Shown here in pieces: positions 40,301-54,190 of a DNA stretch of 64,000 nt. The stretch lies in assembly GCF_002078875.1 (NCBI RefSeq), contig NC_034415.1, forward strand, positions 17,643,331 to 17,707,330, in the 5' to 3' direction. The position numbers were made by a program, and so were the translations under genes. A model generated the notes under the pieces. The model was not told where the DNA came from. It was given only the letters and a program-made list of their open reading frames with translations, and made no database searches. The DNA is from Numida meleagris (lineage: Eukaryota > Chordata > Aves > Galliformes > Numididae). Each line of letters begins with the position of its first letter. Position 1 is the stretch's first letter.

Positions 40301-43274
40301 CACGTTGCTTTACACATACTTCTGTTACTGACATCATGAGAACACATCTCTTCTATGTTTAAATTTGGGTGTTAACCTGATTTTGCTTCTTCCACATGCA
40401 GATGATGTGAGACTCTAAGAAAGCAAATTAAGAAGTTGTTACTTTCTTGAACCATTTTCCCTTGCCCGTTCACAGGGGAAGTGATAATCATCCAGAACAG
40501 CAGTCAGTCTGTAGCCAGAACAGTTTTCCAGAGATCCGAGTTTCCATATATTTGAATCATATCCCTCATGAAATCATTTTGACTTTGCATTTTTTTACAT
40601 CACTAAAATACTACTAGGCACAAAAAGAGCCCCCCAACCTTGCTCAAGTCTCAGTTGGCCATATTAATAAGTAAGTCTTTAGAAATAACTATTAACAGTT
40701 GTGGATTCTTGCTGAGATCTGTCTCATCAGACTAAATAACAGATACATCCCAATGTCAAACAAGATACGGGGTGGTCCCTGTTAATCAGAGAACATTTAA
40801 GAACTGCTGTTCCCTATGAACTTCTTGCTCTGTGAAAGTTTCTAAAAAAAAAGTAGGAAATCGGCAGCATCTTGCATAAATCCACGTGTCCTGAACGAAT
40901 CCAGATGAGGACTCAGGCATTCAAACACAAGAACTTTGTGTTCTCAGTGAGCCATACAGAAAGGTTTATTTAGTTTATTTCTATTCCGCACTCCCAACAC
41001 AGACTATTTCTGAGAATCCCACTACTTTTGCCTAGACTAGTAAGCTGAAATAGGATTTAGTTTCTGGAATAGGCCCTTTTTACATTACACTCTGAAGAGT
41101 CCTACCTGTGTATTGCTCAGACCACACGATTTACCGCATCAAGTCTGGCTCAGCCAGTAGAAGACTTAACTCCCACTTTCTTAAAAAGACGTGCAATCAG
41201 AACTCATTAAAAGGTAGAGATATTCTTAGCTGCAGAGGTACTCCATGAATAAGGTAATTAGCCATTTATAGGTAAATAAAGCTATTTTCAAATCATGGTG
41301 TTGGAAATATGAAGTGGTCAGCAACAAAAAGGGTTAAGTTCTCTGTCATCCTTTTATTAACCTTCCCAGCCTTCTGTTACAAGAAAATTCTGTTAAGAAA
41401 ATCTAGATCAGTTCCCAGATCCAATTCTTATATGCTAGCACTGAAGGGCAACATGCTAACAGCATTGCCCCCCATAGAAGGGGCAAACTGCAGGGGCATA
41501 ATCAGACAGCAAAGAATAGCTACAAACTGGTTACTGCAGTATTGACTCTGAAGATTTCATATCAAAGTACAGCCTATATTTAACTTCTTATCCTGGCTTT
41601 AATCTGAACCAGTCACCCTTCTTGCGTCTGCAAAATTACTCAGGAAATGTCTAAGATTAAATTACTCCCACAGAATTCTCAAAAATCTCTTGTTCTCTTT
41701 AGAACAGAAGATCTGCAAGAATAGCCCTTTTGATATTTCTTTCTCTAGTAAGTTGTGGCAATGAGAGGCATCAGAAACATGAAAACGAGAAATATTGTTA
41801 AAAGAAAGCAACTTTATTTAAAAATTAAGTGCAGAGTTATAGCATGTTAATCCTGCTCTGCCCTCCATTAATACTTGGGATTTTACTTCTATATGCACTT
41901 TTTTGAATACCCAATTTCTCAAATTCATTCAAGAATTTCTGTAACTCATCAACTTGTAGATAGATAGGAAAAGAAGGTATAATATGAAATACTAATGCCA
42001 AGTATTAGTATGATGATGTTTGAAGACTGAATAGATGATTAGAAGCCAGGTTACGGTAGGACAGAATGTTTATGGTTCACATGCTGCTGGTCGTAGTTTA
42101 ATTAATGAAAAAGCTGAAGCCAGTACTAGCTATGCTATAGTACAACCTGCCTTTTCCAAGAAAAGGCTACTTAAAATCAGTCTGGACTTGATATTTGCAC
42201 CCATTTAGGAACTTGTCACAGAACAGAAAACATGTTAAAGAGTAGCATGTAATCTTGGATGTGCTACATTCAGTCAATATTGATTACTATAGACATTGAT
42301 CACCACAGATAACTCATCATTCGTTTTAATGGAAAACATGGGAGTCACAGTTCAAGGAACCATGTTTGAAAGGATAACATTAGGTAATTCTTCCTAGCTA
42401 TAATTAGTGTACTGAACCTCAGCTTCCTTACCAGGTAGGCAATTTCCTTCTCTCTGCTGCACTACCAACAGAAAACACAGAATTCCTCTATATCTAAATT
42501 CCCAAATCCCTCAGCTTTAGAAGACCTTCATCACTTTATTCTTTCTTGTATTACAAAGTCAAAGGCAGAACTAATAAAAAGAAATCAAACAAGATGACGC
42601 TATCTGTTCCCCACTGGACTTAGAAGTACTTCAGCTCACCCACAGACCCACATCACATTACTGGGCAAGGCTTCTGAAATAACAGACTCCTTCAGGGAAG
42701 ACAGAATAAGTCTTCTGTTGCAAATTTACTTCCTGCTTATTTAATGCAGATCTCTAAACCCAAATATGCCACTTTTTGGAGTGTGGGATTAGTTCTGAAA
42801 TGCCATTCTAATATAGATAATTCTTTTTGCCTCCTTGAGGGTTTATCTGCCAGGCTAGACACTTTGTTAGCATTAAGCTGGTCTTCTGGCATTTGTGAGT
42901 GGAAGCTGGTGAAAATAGATGAGACTGGGTTGTAGAAGAACCCTAGGGGAGCAAAGTATTATTGGATGGCATGTGAAAACTCAATTAAGTGCATGCCCAG
43001 TCACTTTCAGCATATGAAAAGAATACCTAGAGCCAAACACATGAACCCAAGTTCTCAGGAACCATCTAGCTTCCGTGCTAGCTATGCTTCCTTTCATTAT
43101 ACTATAAATCTACAATTCCTCTATGGCCAAGAGAAACCAGATACTATGTACCCAGAGATGATGTCTAAAGTTAACACGCAAATGATGTGTTGATACATTC
43201 ATTCAGGGTTACTGTCATTGCTTAGATTTTATCACTATATGCAATGGAAATTCATACAAGTATAGATATCTAAA

Positions 43275-43302
43275 ATGTAATAACAATCATGTAATAACAA
43301 TT
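43275..43302. repeat. 14-bp tandem duplication
   Basis: ATGTAATAACAATC at 43275-43288 is followed directly by ATGTAATAACAATT at 43289-43302, one mismatch in 14 bases. Confidence 0.85.
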
Positions 43303-44599
43303 GTATTGATCTCTGCCAAATAGGAACTGTTTACTTTATACAGATAGAGTGATATTGCCCTTATTTGTGCATTGCAATATTCATAGTATGTTGGTTCACT
43401 TTTAGGCTGACTTTATTATGGTAAGGCCTTAGATCTTTTTTCTCTCATAAAAATAACACAATTATTATGCTATAATAATTTGACAGCACTGATACTAGCC
43501 TGGCACCCAGACTCTAGTCATTGAAATTAAAATATTACTTGCATTTTTTTCCCCTATATCTATGCACAGATTCTTAAAGGCCAGCAGTTACTTACAAAAG
43601 CAAAATAGCAACATAATTAGCTCTAGAAGCTATCCACTTTTTACTACTAGCAACTGTATTCAACATCATGTTATAGCATATTAGGGAGTTGGTGATAGAA
43701 ATACGCTTTCCACATAGTAAGAAAAATGCTATTAAGTGATTTTATTTGTAAATCCTGGTAGGTAAGAATAAAGATATCTTGGAATGTTTTACCTTACTTA
43801 CGTGTTATGAATGTATAGGAATAGCTTAGAAAAATAGTTAGACTGATTTTTTTTAATATATATATTTTTAAACCTACCTTGATGTTTAACATGTTGAATT
43901 TGCAATTAAACCACAAATATTTCCAAGTCTTTAATTACTGAAAAATAACTTTCCACAATTTTAGCTGTTTGTTATCAGCCTAGATCCAGGCTGAATTCAA
44001 CTCTTGCCTTAACTCCTCTTCTAAAAAATAACTGCTTGGTATTTAATTCTACCTTTCATGCACCTGAACCAACCAACAGAAGAGTAGCTACTTGATATGA
44101 AATTCATCTATCTGACAAAGTACTTCTAACCCCTTCCAAGAAAATATCCAGAGCTATCCAAACCTTTGCTTCTCAGTATTCTTTCAGCTCAGGTTTTGGT
44201 CAAGTTGCACACAAGGAGCTCTAAAGGAGTCAGGACGTGTGCAACTACGGCACCTTTGAAAAATCAGACCATTTGAGAAAGTTGACCTTGATCTTTTATG
44301 GACTGTCTTTATGAAGTCAGTAAATGACAAAACTTGCACTTCTTCCACAAGAACTGAAGCACTTTGGCTCTATAAATCATGAGTAGAAGCATTATTTCAC
44401 TATAATCTTACAACTAAAGACCAAGTGTCATTAATATTCTGATACCATCATTGCCATTTCTAATTCCTGGTGAAACTTGCTTGGCAAAGATGTACCATTC
44501 TAAAGTTTAAAATAACTTAGCTACATTAAAGATACTGGATGCACAATACCACTGTTTACAATTGCATAGCTCTACCTGCAAGCTACATTCCCCAAGGCC

Positions 44600-44751
44600 C
44601 TGCACCAATCCCAGGCCACTGTCACCTCGTGGGTGCTCCTTGCAGCTGCCTTGAAATGACAGAGCAGCAGTGGGAGTTGTCGCTGTCTGCAGCAGAGGGG
44701 TTGGAACTAGATTATCTTTAAGATCCCTTCCAACCCAAACCTTTCTATGGA
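44600..44751 (+). mobile_element. CR1 3' end fragment
   Basis: The core at 44696-44751 reads GGGGTTGGAACTAGATTATC, then AAGATCCCTTCCAACCCAAA and CCTTTCTATGG. This is the standard CR1 3' UTR end followed by a decayed octamer. The GC-richer sequence upstream to about 44600, including CAGAGCAGCAGTGGGAGTTG, has the look of the adjoining CR1 3' UTR, but its left limit is uncertain. No RT coding sequence is visible. Short open frames over this interval on both strands are chance readings of the repeat. Confidence 0.82.
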
Positions 44752-47700
44752 AAGAGCTGAGAACAGACACAGTTCCAGTCACTGCAATGTATGATTAAAA
44801 AGTATTAGAAATAAAACTGTTCTCTGAAACTCAAGACCATTCCTCCTCCTTCCCTACTTTCTCCTCAACAGTTTTAAGGAAAATTTCTACTTCAGTTTAA
44901 ATGGTTAAAACAGCATTTATTAAACTATCTCTAATGGCCTTAATCTCACCTATAATAATTTAAGTATTTAGATAATGAAAAACCTTTGTATACCATACAG
45001 CTAAACTGATTTGCTTTTGTAAGTGACATAGGCAGTACCAGATAAATATTTCATGAAAACATCTACAACAGATTTTATGTAGTGTCTCTAGTACTTTTGA
45101 AGGTGGAACCACATGAAGAACTGGATAACATTCAGTTCCAGTCCCTGCTAGCATCCTGTTCAGATTGCATTTTCCTACTCTGCCCTGCATATTTATTTTG
45201 TTGTGTCCGTCTTTACTGCCAGAATTACTTCTGTAGATTCAATAACGGAACAAAGCAATTGTTGATTTCACATTTAAAAACACTCAAAGAAAACACAGTT
45301 TTAAGATAGAGTACAGGGAGCAAAATCATAGTTAATAAAAAACAATTTTATTTTGAGCTCTTCAAAGGCTTCTGTAAAACAGCTTGTGTCATTTAAAAAA
45401 ATTTCAAAAGACTTCTGTGGCACAACATTGCTGAAGTGATCAATTTTAAGCAGCTTTGCTTGTAAACTACAGATCAACTTTCTCCAAGAAAGGGTTGTTT
45501 TTTAAAAGAAAAAAATTCTAGGTTACCTAACAAGACTTGAACAAAGAGGTCACAGAAGCAGTCAAATTTTGGAGGAAACTGATAGCATTATCTTCAGTCT
45601 ACTTAAGATACAACAGCATTTTAATGGATAGTTTTACTATGACACTCTGTGTTATAGATCATACAGCTCAAAACACATCACTGAAGTATTTTTCCTTAAA
45701 GATTACTTTTTTCCTCTCCCTCTCAAGAGAAGAACAAAAGTAACTGGAAAAGGACTGATCTAATGGCTTCACCTATAACAAAACTTTATGTTTTTTCCTT
45801 TGACTTCTTGTAATTACATTTTTATTTGGAGTCCAAAAGGGACAGAAGCCAGTAAAAGTAATATATTGTAGGAGATCACCTAAATATATGGAAGTATTCA
45901 GATAAAGGCTTTTCTGTTGTTTCTGGCAGGTATTGTACAAGCAGTGTCTAAACCACCCTGTTTCACCATAGAATAAAGGAAGCTATGTATTTCTTTTCTT
46001 GGCAGGTGGAAGTACAGCTAATACGAAGAATATCTTTGTAGTATCAGACGAAGTGCAACAGATGCTCTTTAACCAATGACACCCATATTTTGGAGAAACC
46101 ACCCAGCATGCCATCAGCTCTGCAAGTTCAAACAAGCTGCTTTCAGTCACCAATATCATAACAGCAAAGGGATGAGAAAGTTTAATATACTACTCCATTT
46201 CTGGTCCAGTTCTTCCTGTATTCCTATATACTCTGCACGTGAATTATACACATTTTAGTGATGCCTTATTTAAGGTGTTTTTCTTCCCTGTACTTCCCTC
46301 CTCCCTCCAGTCTCCACTCTTTCTCAGAAGAAAAAAATCAATTTTGTTTTCCTCCTAGAGACGGGCATAGGCAAGCTAACATTCACACATGAACACCCTC
46401 TCTTCTCTGACCACCTCCCCCCACAACCTCATATCCCAGCATCTGGCTTTTTAGATTAACTGACACTTCAAAATAAGCTCATTCATAGAGGAAAACTGCT
46501 TTCAGGGTTAGAACAATAGTCCCAGTATAGTGATGGACATATTCTGCCAGACAGAAGATACATTTGAATGCTTTGCAAAAAAAAGTTTCACCTAAATGGA
46601 TACAAGATTCAGGTAACAGAGCAATTTGCTAGTCTCAAGAGCTGCTGCACTTGACATGGGATATGGCACACGTTACTTTTCCTTCATCTGTAACCTTTTT
46701 ATAAAGGTGTGACATAAATGCTATAAAAATAGATTTAGTTGGATGCATTAATACTGCCTTTTAAAGTCTGCCATAATCTTTTTATTTATTTTTTAAAAAT
46801 AAATCTAATGGCAATCAATCTATCAGTAAGTAAATTATGATTTGGAAGTAGGCAGTGAAATAAACACCGTTGTAGCTTTGAAACATCTGGTATCTTAACT
46901 GAGATGCCTCTTGCTTTTTAAAACCTCAGTTCAATGTCTCATTCTGCAAAGAAACAATGCTTGTTGCAAATTTTAAAGTGTTTTTAACATGTTGTGACAT
47001 TAGATTTTAAAAAATAGGTAGTACAATTATTCTTGATCTCTAAATATACAGTTACGGTAAAATGCTGAATTAAATTCACTCATTTCTTCCTTGTGATCTT
47101 CTTGTACGTACATTTGTATTTTAAAGCGTCTCTGTTAATTCTCCTGGAGAAAAAAAGTGAGAGGCTCATATGCTAGTTACTGTTGTAAGTGAGCCAATCC
47201 TCTACCACTACAGCTTTCCCTGTACAGCAGCGTTGACAGTGCCAGCTGTTATCCCAGTGACTACAGCAATATAGCTACTGCTTCTTCAAATTAGAGGATG
47301 TTTTCACTGACAAAGGATTCTTTTCTTTTGTATGCTAGCACCAGGAAGCATCCACAGTAACTACACATCTAGACTAGCAAAGGAATTGTTCAGTGTTGAA
47401 ATGATTTGTTCAGAGCTCTGTGTTGACAGCCTCACTATCCAAGTCCATCCAATCATTACTTGAGCCACAAAGTACCAAAATATATTTAAAACTGTGCATT
47501 TTTAGATACATTTCTTCATTTTAAAATTTTTCATTTCTGTTAAAAGAATAGTAGATATGATACAACTCTCATAAAAGTATAAGTGTAATAAAAATTCCTT
47601 TACCTTCCTCCCTCCTCATTTTGGTGAAGAATCACAGTATACGCTTACAGACACCCTAAAGAGATAGTACAGTTCAGCAGAGCATCATGTAGCTAGAGTA

Positions 47701-49451
47701 TAAAAGGATACAGTAGGATGCTGCAAAACTTGCAAGACTTTAGGTGTATGATTTCTACCAAGATTTAACTGTTGAGATCTGCAAGACTTTTGAATGTGCT
47801 CATGCCTATGTAATTTCAGAGCTTCAAAGTTTACATTTAAAACACAAAGGTGTTTGCGGTGGGACAAAAACCTCTGCTTCTGTATGTACAAACAGACTCC
47901 AAAGTAATTGCTCTATTTCTGTAGACTTGGCCAAACCTGGGCCCAATTTTGCCACGATAATTATTAGCTGATCATAGTTACCTCTTGCTGTAATCATCAT
48001 GCTCGCAATAGAGTGGGAATTTCTGAGCACATTTATAAACATGTACTGTTTGTTTCTACAAGATATATTACTAGGCTTGCAGACTGAGTGGCTTTTTATT
48101 GACATTTTTCTGTTATTTATTCATTTTTCCTTGATGATGCAAAGCATAATCTATCATTCTGTATTTTATAGATAGTATATTCATCGCGTTTTCTTTACTT
48201 AGAACTATTAACCCAGTAATACTAGCAGCATGAAAATCTGCATGCTAAACATGACTGAAGGTAGCATTCTTGAAGTCTGACTCATTGCCAAAGATACGTG
48301 GTTTTTGAACTAAAATACCAAAAAAGGACAGAATTGAGACCAAAGACTGTTTATGACAATGTCCCGATACCAAACTGGCTCAAGCACCACTGAACGTTAT
48401 ACAGAATTAATCAACTACACGTTTAAAATATATTATAATACTTGATGAGAAAAACTCCACAAGAAGCTTAAAAATACAATTTGAAACAACAGCAAAATGT
48501 ATTGCCATAGACTTGGGAAGAAATACAACATTCTCACAGTAAAGAACAAACAGCTATACAAACTAGGAGACACCACAGACAGTAGAAAAGGACTCGCCTT
48601 TGGTGCAGAGGGAAAGTAATAAAATCAATTAGGAGCCTGTATTAGAAGACATCTTGGAGTACCTGAGTTCTGCACACAGCTAATGGGACTGTTTTTGCCT
48701 GCAATTAATTGCAGATACTAAAGAAAGTACTGCATGCAATTTTAACTACTGCATTCCCTCACCTTCTATTCCTTTCCCAGAGTCATATTTCTGTATGTTC
48801 ACAATGCAAAATTTGTATACAAAACTACAGGGTGTATTAGGATGCCTTTAACTACAGCTCAGGACTGCAGCTAATCATTTTATTAGCATGCTACTAACAG
48901 CAGAGTCACAAAGCTGCCAGTATGTAAAAATCATGCACATCTTATGCCACAAAATATATATTAAAGTAACAAAAACATTAATTTCATTTGCACTGGAGAG
49001 AATTATATTAGTATCCAGTTAGATTATGTAACTAGAGAGCAAACTTACTGCCACTTATTGCACCCAATCAGAGATTCTCGGGGGCCTTGAAGTGTATTTA
49101 AATCTAACAAATGTTAAGGTATGGGAAATCAGAAAATATAGCCCGTCTTTCCATTTCACTCTTGGCTTTAGAATTGTGAGGCCTCGTAGGGAGATTCTTG
49201 TCATGTGCTGGCCAGGCGCTATACCTGCAGATAAGCAAGGAGTCTCTGACATAGACAAAGAAGAGCAAGAAGTGATTAAAGTACTTTATCACTACTCCCT
49301 ATAAGTAAAATATTATTTACATCTAGTCATCAAGAACTCACAAAATTCACATTCCCATTAGAGGAAATTAGTACAGTGTTCCAGCTGCCAGACTCCACAA
49401 AATAGAATGCCAGATTTTTCTAGCACTCCCAAGGCAACACAAATTTGAATA

Positions 49452-49473
49452 TCACTCTTGAGTCACTCTTGAA
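49452..49473. repeat. 11-bp tandem duplication
   Basis: TCACTCTTGAG is followed directly by TCACTCTTGAA, one mismatch in 11 bases. Confidence 0.85.
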
Positions 49474-49702
49474 GTGCCTGTACATTGCATTGTAAAATAA
49501 AGGCCTGCCCCGAGAAGTCTTGAATATGAACTATACTACAAGCTTAATAAATACCAATATATTCAGAAATCTTTATCCCCACAAAAATCAGCATAACACA
49601 GGTGCTCAGGAAGAATCCAGGTGTACTGTCAATTCTGGGCTAAGTACTCTTGCCAAAGTCACATATCATGGCTAAGTGAGAGTCAAAATGAGAACTCTGC
49701 AG

Positions 49703-49838
49703 TTTTTTTGTTTTTTTTTTTTTTTTGAAAAAAATCAGAAAAAAATTCTGTAACAGATTTCAAAGGCACCATCATTCCACCCAAGACTATCATCTCATCT
49801 TGGCTTATTTCCCTGGGAACAGCCCTTTTTTTTTTTTT
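49703..49838. repeat. Cluster of T tracts (T7-G-T16 and T13)
   Basis: T7 (49703-49709), a G and T16 (49711-49726) are followed about 100 bp later by T13 (49826-49838). The intervening sequence is unremarkable. Confidence 0.85.
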
Positions 49839-50967
49839 AAATTTATTTTAATGTTATCGTTCAGACTTAGTTGGCCTGAATTCTCTATATGCCTAATGTT
49901 TGAAATTGTCTGGATGCACTGAAAAACTTACAGACCACCACCCACAAATACTAAGCACACACAGAGCTGTCATGTACTGGGCCATAACACACATCAAATA
50001 CTTGGATTGTATATGCATAATTTAATTTCTCTTCTTTATCCAGCATAAAATCCACCCTTTAAGCAGGTCCAAGAAGTTAAGCAGTTACTGTGGATTATTT
50101 TGTTCACCTATTTCTGTTTCTCTAGAGAAACATAAACAGCACTCACTCAATCATCTTCAGATTATCTGGGATCACAGGAGAGTCAGTCAGCTTTTGGTTG
50201 TTTTCTACCACTACAAGACTACATATTGCAACATATTTCAGCAGCTAAAAGCTTTTTTTCCATGCTGGTTTCATTCAAAGGCAACTTTTCCATATAGCCT
50301 TTATGAAGGTGGTGATGCACTGACTTTTTCCCTTAAAAAGGTCTCTGAAGAATAAGGTTAATCCACAAAAAAAAAGTTTAAATATTTCCAAAGCTACTCC
50401 AAAGCACGTCTAATTGTATAAATGCTCTGGTAAACACTTCATTCTTACCATTTCTGTAGTGTGCCAATGCATGTCATAAGGAGAATAACATGTTTAGCTG
50501 GAATTAGTGATGCAAGAATTCCTCTTATTTCAGAGAGGTTTGCACAATCAAATGACATACCAAAGTACCACATGAAAAGGTACTGCATAATAGCAGTGTA
50601 TTTAATGATGCTGTTGGACTTTCCTCTTTCTTTAAGTAAGAAAATACTTGAGCGCCTTTAAGGGCAACTGTAATTCATCATCATTTCAATCTTGAGCAAA
50701 CATGCATCTGAAATTCTGGGTAATTGACTTTCTCTGCCACTTCAGAAATCAAAACAAGGGCTATGGATTAAAAAAATCTTTTAGGGAAAAAAAGATCTCA
50801 AGTTGCACCGCCAAAAATCACAGTAGTTTTCAGCTTTATGTAATTTACTACATGTGAGAGCTACAAGCTACCAAATTGAGTTATTAATAAGAAAAATATA
50901 TGGCCTAGTGTACTACTGCAAGGAAACAAACATCCAAAAATATCATTGGTATCTTAAGTTCAGCAGG

Positions 50968-50982
50968 TTTTTTTTTTTTTTT
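50968..50982. repeat. T15 homopolymer
   Basis: Fifteen uninterrupted T. Confidence 0.9.
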
Positions 50983-51913
50983 ATAATCTAGAGGTATATT
51001 ATTAGTCATCACTCTTTTTCTCTAAGTGAATCATCAGTACACAATTTACTGAAGAGAGCCAAACTTTACAAATCCTTTTCTTTCATCAAGCTGAAGGACA
51101 GTCACAGAATTTTACAGACTGATGTATTTTACTCAGCACAGAGCCAATAATTTGTGTTTGGCTAAAGCACAACCTCCTAGAAGGGGATGTACTCCTGACC
51201 GTGCACATCAAGAAAGGAGAAGGACAATTAGCAGCTGACCATTTCATAGCTTCATCGCTGAAGGCCTCAGCCCAAGATATCACTTTAAGAATATTCTTAA
51301 AGACAGTGACAAGCCAAAGGCCTACCTGCCTGCTCTTTCTCTTGTTGAATTTTTTATTCACGTATTTTTAGCTGACTTGTTTCTTCACTGAGGCCTTGGC
51401 AAAGTAAAACGGGCCCAAACCCACCACTGGCACAGTCCTTCAGGGAGGAATATAGCCAACTCCCGCCTTCAGGGTGAAACCAAAGAATAGAAGAAAATAA
51501 GGAACACAAATAGCATCAGGGAAAAGAATGATGGAGGTAGGGAGCCTAAAACTAATGAAACCAGGTCCCTAAGTTTATATTTCAGTCAGGTAAAGAGCAT
51601 TGGGTGTGCGTCAGGGAATGGTAGAAGTGTTGCATGAATCCTTAGTTCGTCAGCTAAATACTTAACTACCTGCCTCTGCCAGGCACAGAGCAGTAGTTTA
51701 CCAGAAAAAGCTTGTTGTGAACTTGCCTTCTGCTGTCCAACCTTCCCCAGTACCTTCCAGGAAAGTGTTTTATACATGGAAAATGCCAAAGTTTCTCCTT
51801 AAATTGATCTGATCTCCAGGCAAGCAAACCACCTCCCTCTATTCCCCAGACATACTGCTCACCATTTACTATGGAAACATCCAAGCACAGGGAGAGCATA
51901 ACCATCTTACCAA

Positions 51914-51934
51914 CCCCCCCCCCCCCCCCCCCCC
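51914..51934. repeat. C21 homopolymer
   Basis: Twenty-one uninterrupted C lie between CCAA and GAACAC. The complementary G21 strand can form a G-quadruplex and the C strand an i-motif. The length should be treated as approximate because such tracts are hard to sequence. Confidence 0.92.
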
Positions 51935-54171
51935 GAACACTGGTGACTGTGTGTCAGCAGGACCAGAAACAGCCTGTGCTCCTGCCCCAGCAGCTAGGCC
52001 ACAGCTGTGCCTTTTACTCCTAATTACTCTTAATTACTGCTCCTCTCAAACCTTCCTGAGGAGGGTAAAGCTGATGAGAGAAAGATGATTTTCCAGTGGG
52101 CTCAATACTACAAAATGCTCTCTGTGGCTGTTGTTGGCAGGTGCTGTTTATGAAATATGACTTGCCTAAAGTCATAATCTTACCTTAAAGCATTTTGCTC
52201 TTCCTTACAAGTTTATACTAAACTGGATTGTGGTTAATACAGCTCAGGTTCTCTGTATTGCTTTGCTTTCTTGTCTCAAGAGTCAGTTTATCCCTCATAT
52301 TTGCTTTTTATCATGCAGCCACATAGTGGAAGACATCAACATTTCTTCTACAGTAATCTCCTAAACCTCTCTCTTTGCCAGCATTCTGTATGTTTTTGCT
52401 GTTTAATAGTCTCTGTTGTTGGTTTTGCTTGTTTTGGTTCACTGCTCCTAAACTCCATATTTTACATGATGCATATTAAGCTTCACTTTCATTTACTAGC
52501 CCAGATAGCTAAGAGATGCTGCTATCACTGAAGTGCATTGCACTGCTCCTCATTACATAAGACTGACGACTACTAAGATGTCAAACATCAAAATTAAATT
52601 AATTTTACTGCTTTGGCAATAACGCCTAGATGGAGTTTTCTGTTTTTTAGCATAGCGTGTGTTTTAGTGAGTGGTACAGGAGTATCCACTACCTGAAATA
52701 GTGAGGGGAGACTGGAGACATACAGTACAAAGCCAATTCCACTTGCCTGTGTTTAAAGGTTTGCTTGGTATAAGCTCACTGATACATACCATTCAATTAC
52801 ATGTGATTCAGGGAAGCTGTTCAATAGAAGGAAGTGCATGCTAGAAAAAGTAGGCCTACATTTGGGTAAGCATGCAAATAAGCAATAACACGAAAGCTAG
52901 GCATGTTAACTGACACAAGGCATCTAGATTGACAGCTTGAATAAGTTTCATACTCGCACTGATACCCTGCTCTCACTCAAAGCTGTGCTTTTAAACTGCT
53001 CTTTAAAATGAAATCTGATTGTTTTATTGCTAGATTTAAGGCAGTCTCTACTGGCACTGCTAAGAGTTTGACAATTACTGCTGGTAATGGTGATAAACTT
53101 TTACATTGGTGCTGCTTGTGCAGTGATCCTTCAAGGAATTACAGAAGTGCCTAACCTCATACACAGTATATTAGAGAGCCATCCTAACTTCAGTGGATCC
53201 CCTACAATTCATAAAGATAAGCAAATGTCAGAGTTGAATAAAATCCAGATATTACCTGAGAATGGTACAGACAGGAAATCAGCTATGTGATAACTTCAAA
53301 TGACTACAGCAAGAGTAAACATCCAAACAATTTCTGGACAGTCTTTTGAATCCTGGAATAATACCTATTGATCCTGGCTCTAAATGCCTGCACAAGAAGG
53401 AAGATACTTGAATTTAACAGAGCTTCTGGACTTAAGCAGTCTTTAAAAGTGCAGTGGGTGTCAGCTCCTGCACTATTTCTGAGGTGACAGTAAAGAGACT
53501 CTTCTGTTTCTTTACCTCTTAGCTTTCACACCAAGTAGTGAACAAAATGCTGGAGAGGCTGATGGGACTTTTCTATCTATAGGTAATTTCATGGAGCAGG
53601 GGAGTGCTGGCTTTCCCAAGCCACTGCTGTTCTACAGGGCAGCCTGCATCTTCACGTGACAAAGGAGTCCCACTTTCTTCTCCTGTTTCCTTTTCTCACT
53701 ATTGTACATTTTGCCAGTTTCCCTTTATGTCTTTTAAATACTTTAGCAGTTTATGCTATCACAGTATTTTATTATTAATCAGTGTTGTGAAGGGTGATGA
53801 TCATCATGTATCCAGACCTGAAAGAGCATGCATCAGTATATTCATTATCTGTACTTCCTTACTCTCTTTTAGTACTTGTGAAACTACAGGCCACCATTAG
53901 ATTGACAGTAATACTGGTTTTGGAGTGAAAAGATTCCTAACAATTGCCATAGGGCTACTGCATGCTTCCACCTGTAAACCTTATTGTTCCTCACCTTTTA
54001 AATGTAAATAGGAGTGTCTTCAGGTAATGGGAGCAAACTGCTGATAAGACAAAGTCCATCTTAGAACTGAAGGTCCATCCCTCTCCTAAATTCCTAGTGT
54101 CATTTTCACCTCTGTAGTCATACAAAAAGTTACAATTGTCTAAGAGAGCTGTGCTGCTAAAACAGTAAGAT

Positions 54172-54190
54172 AAAAAAAAAAAACAAAAAA
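54172..54190. repeat. A12-C-A6 tract
   Basis: Twelve A, one C, six A. No polyadenylation signal or retrocopy was recognised upstream. Confidence 0.88.

Larger units (their letters stand above)
34161..44599. other. Non-coding AT-rich sequence, no gene recognised
   Basis: Open frames do not exceed about 109 codons (38265-38594, plus) and show no motifs. A GC-box-like GGGGGCGGGGGAGGG lies at 38859-38873, isolated in AT-rich DNA. The 14-bp duplication and an A14 tract are listed separately. No repeats of known family were recognised. Confidence 0.55.
44752..51913. other. Non-coding AT-rich sequence with a stop-poor segment
   Basis: No gene was recognised. 49055-49304 is open on one plus and two minus frames and carries several CpG sites; its nature is unknown. 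A perfect CArG-type decamer (CCAAAAAAGG) lies at 48318-48327. 46740-47110 is a motif-dense AT-rich stretch with near-palindromic ATTTATTTTTT/AAAAATAAAT around 46786-46806. Confidence 0.55.
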
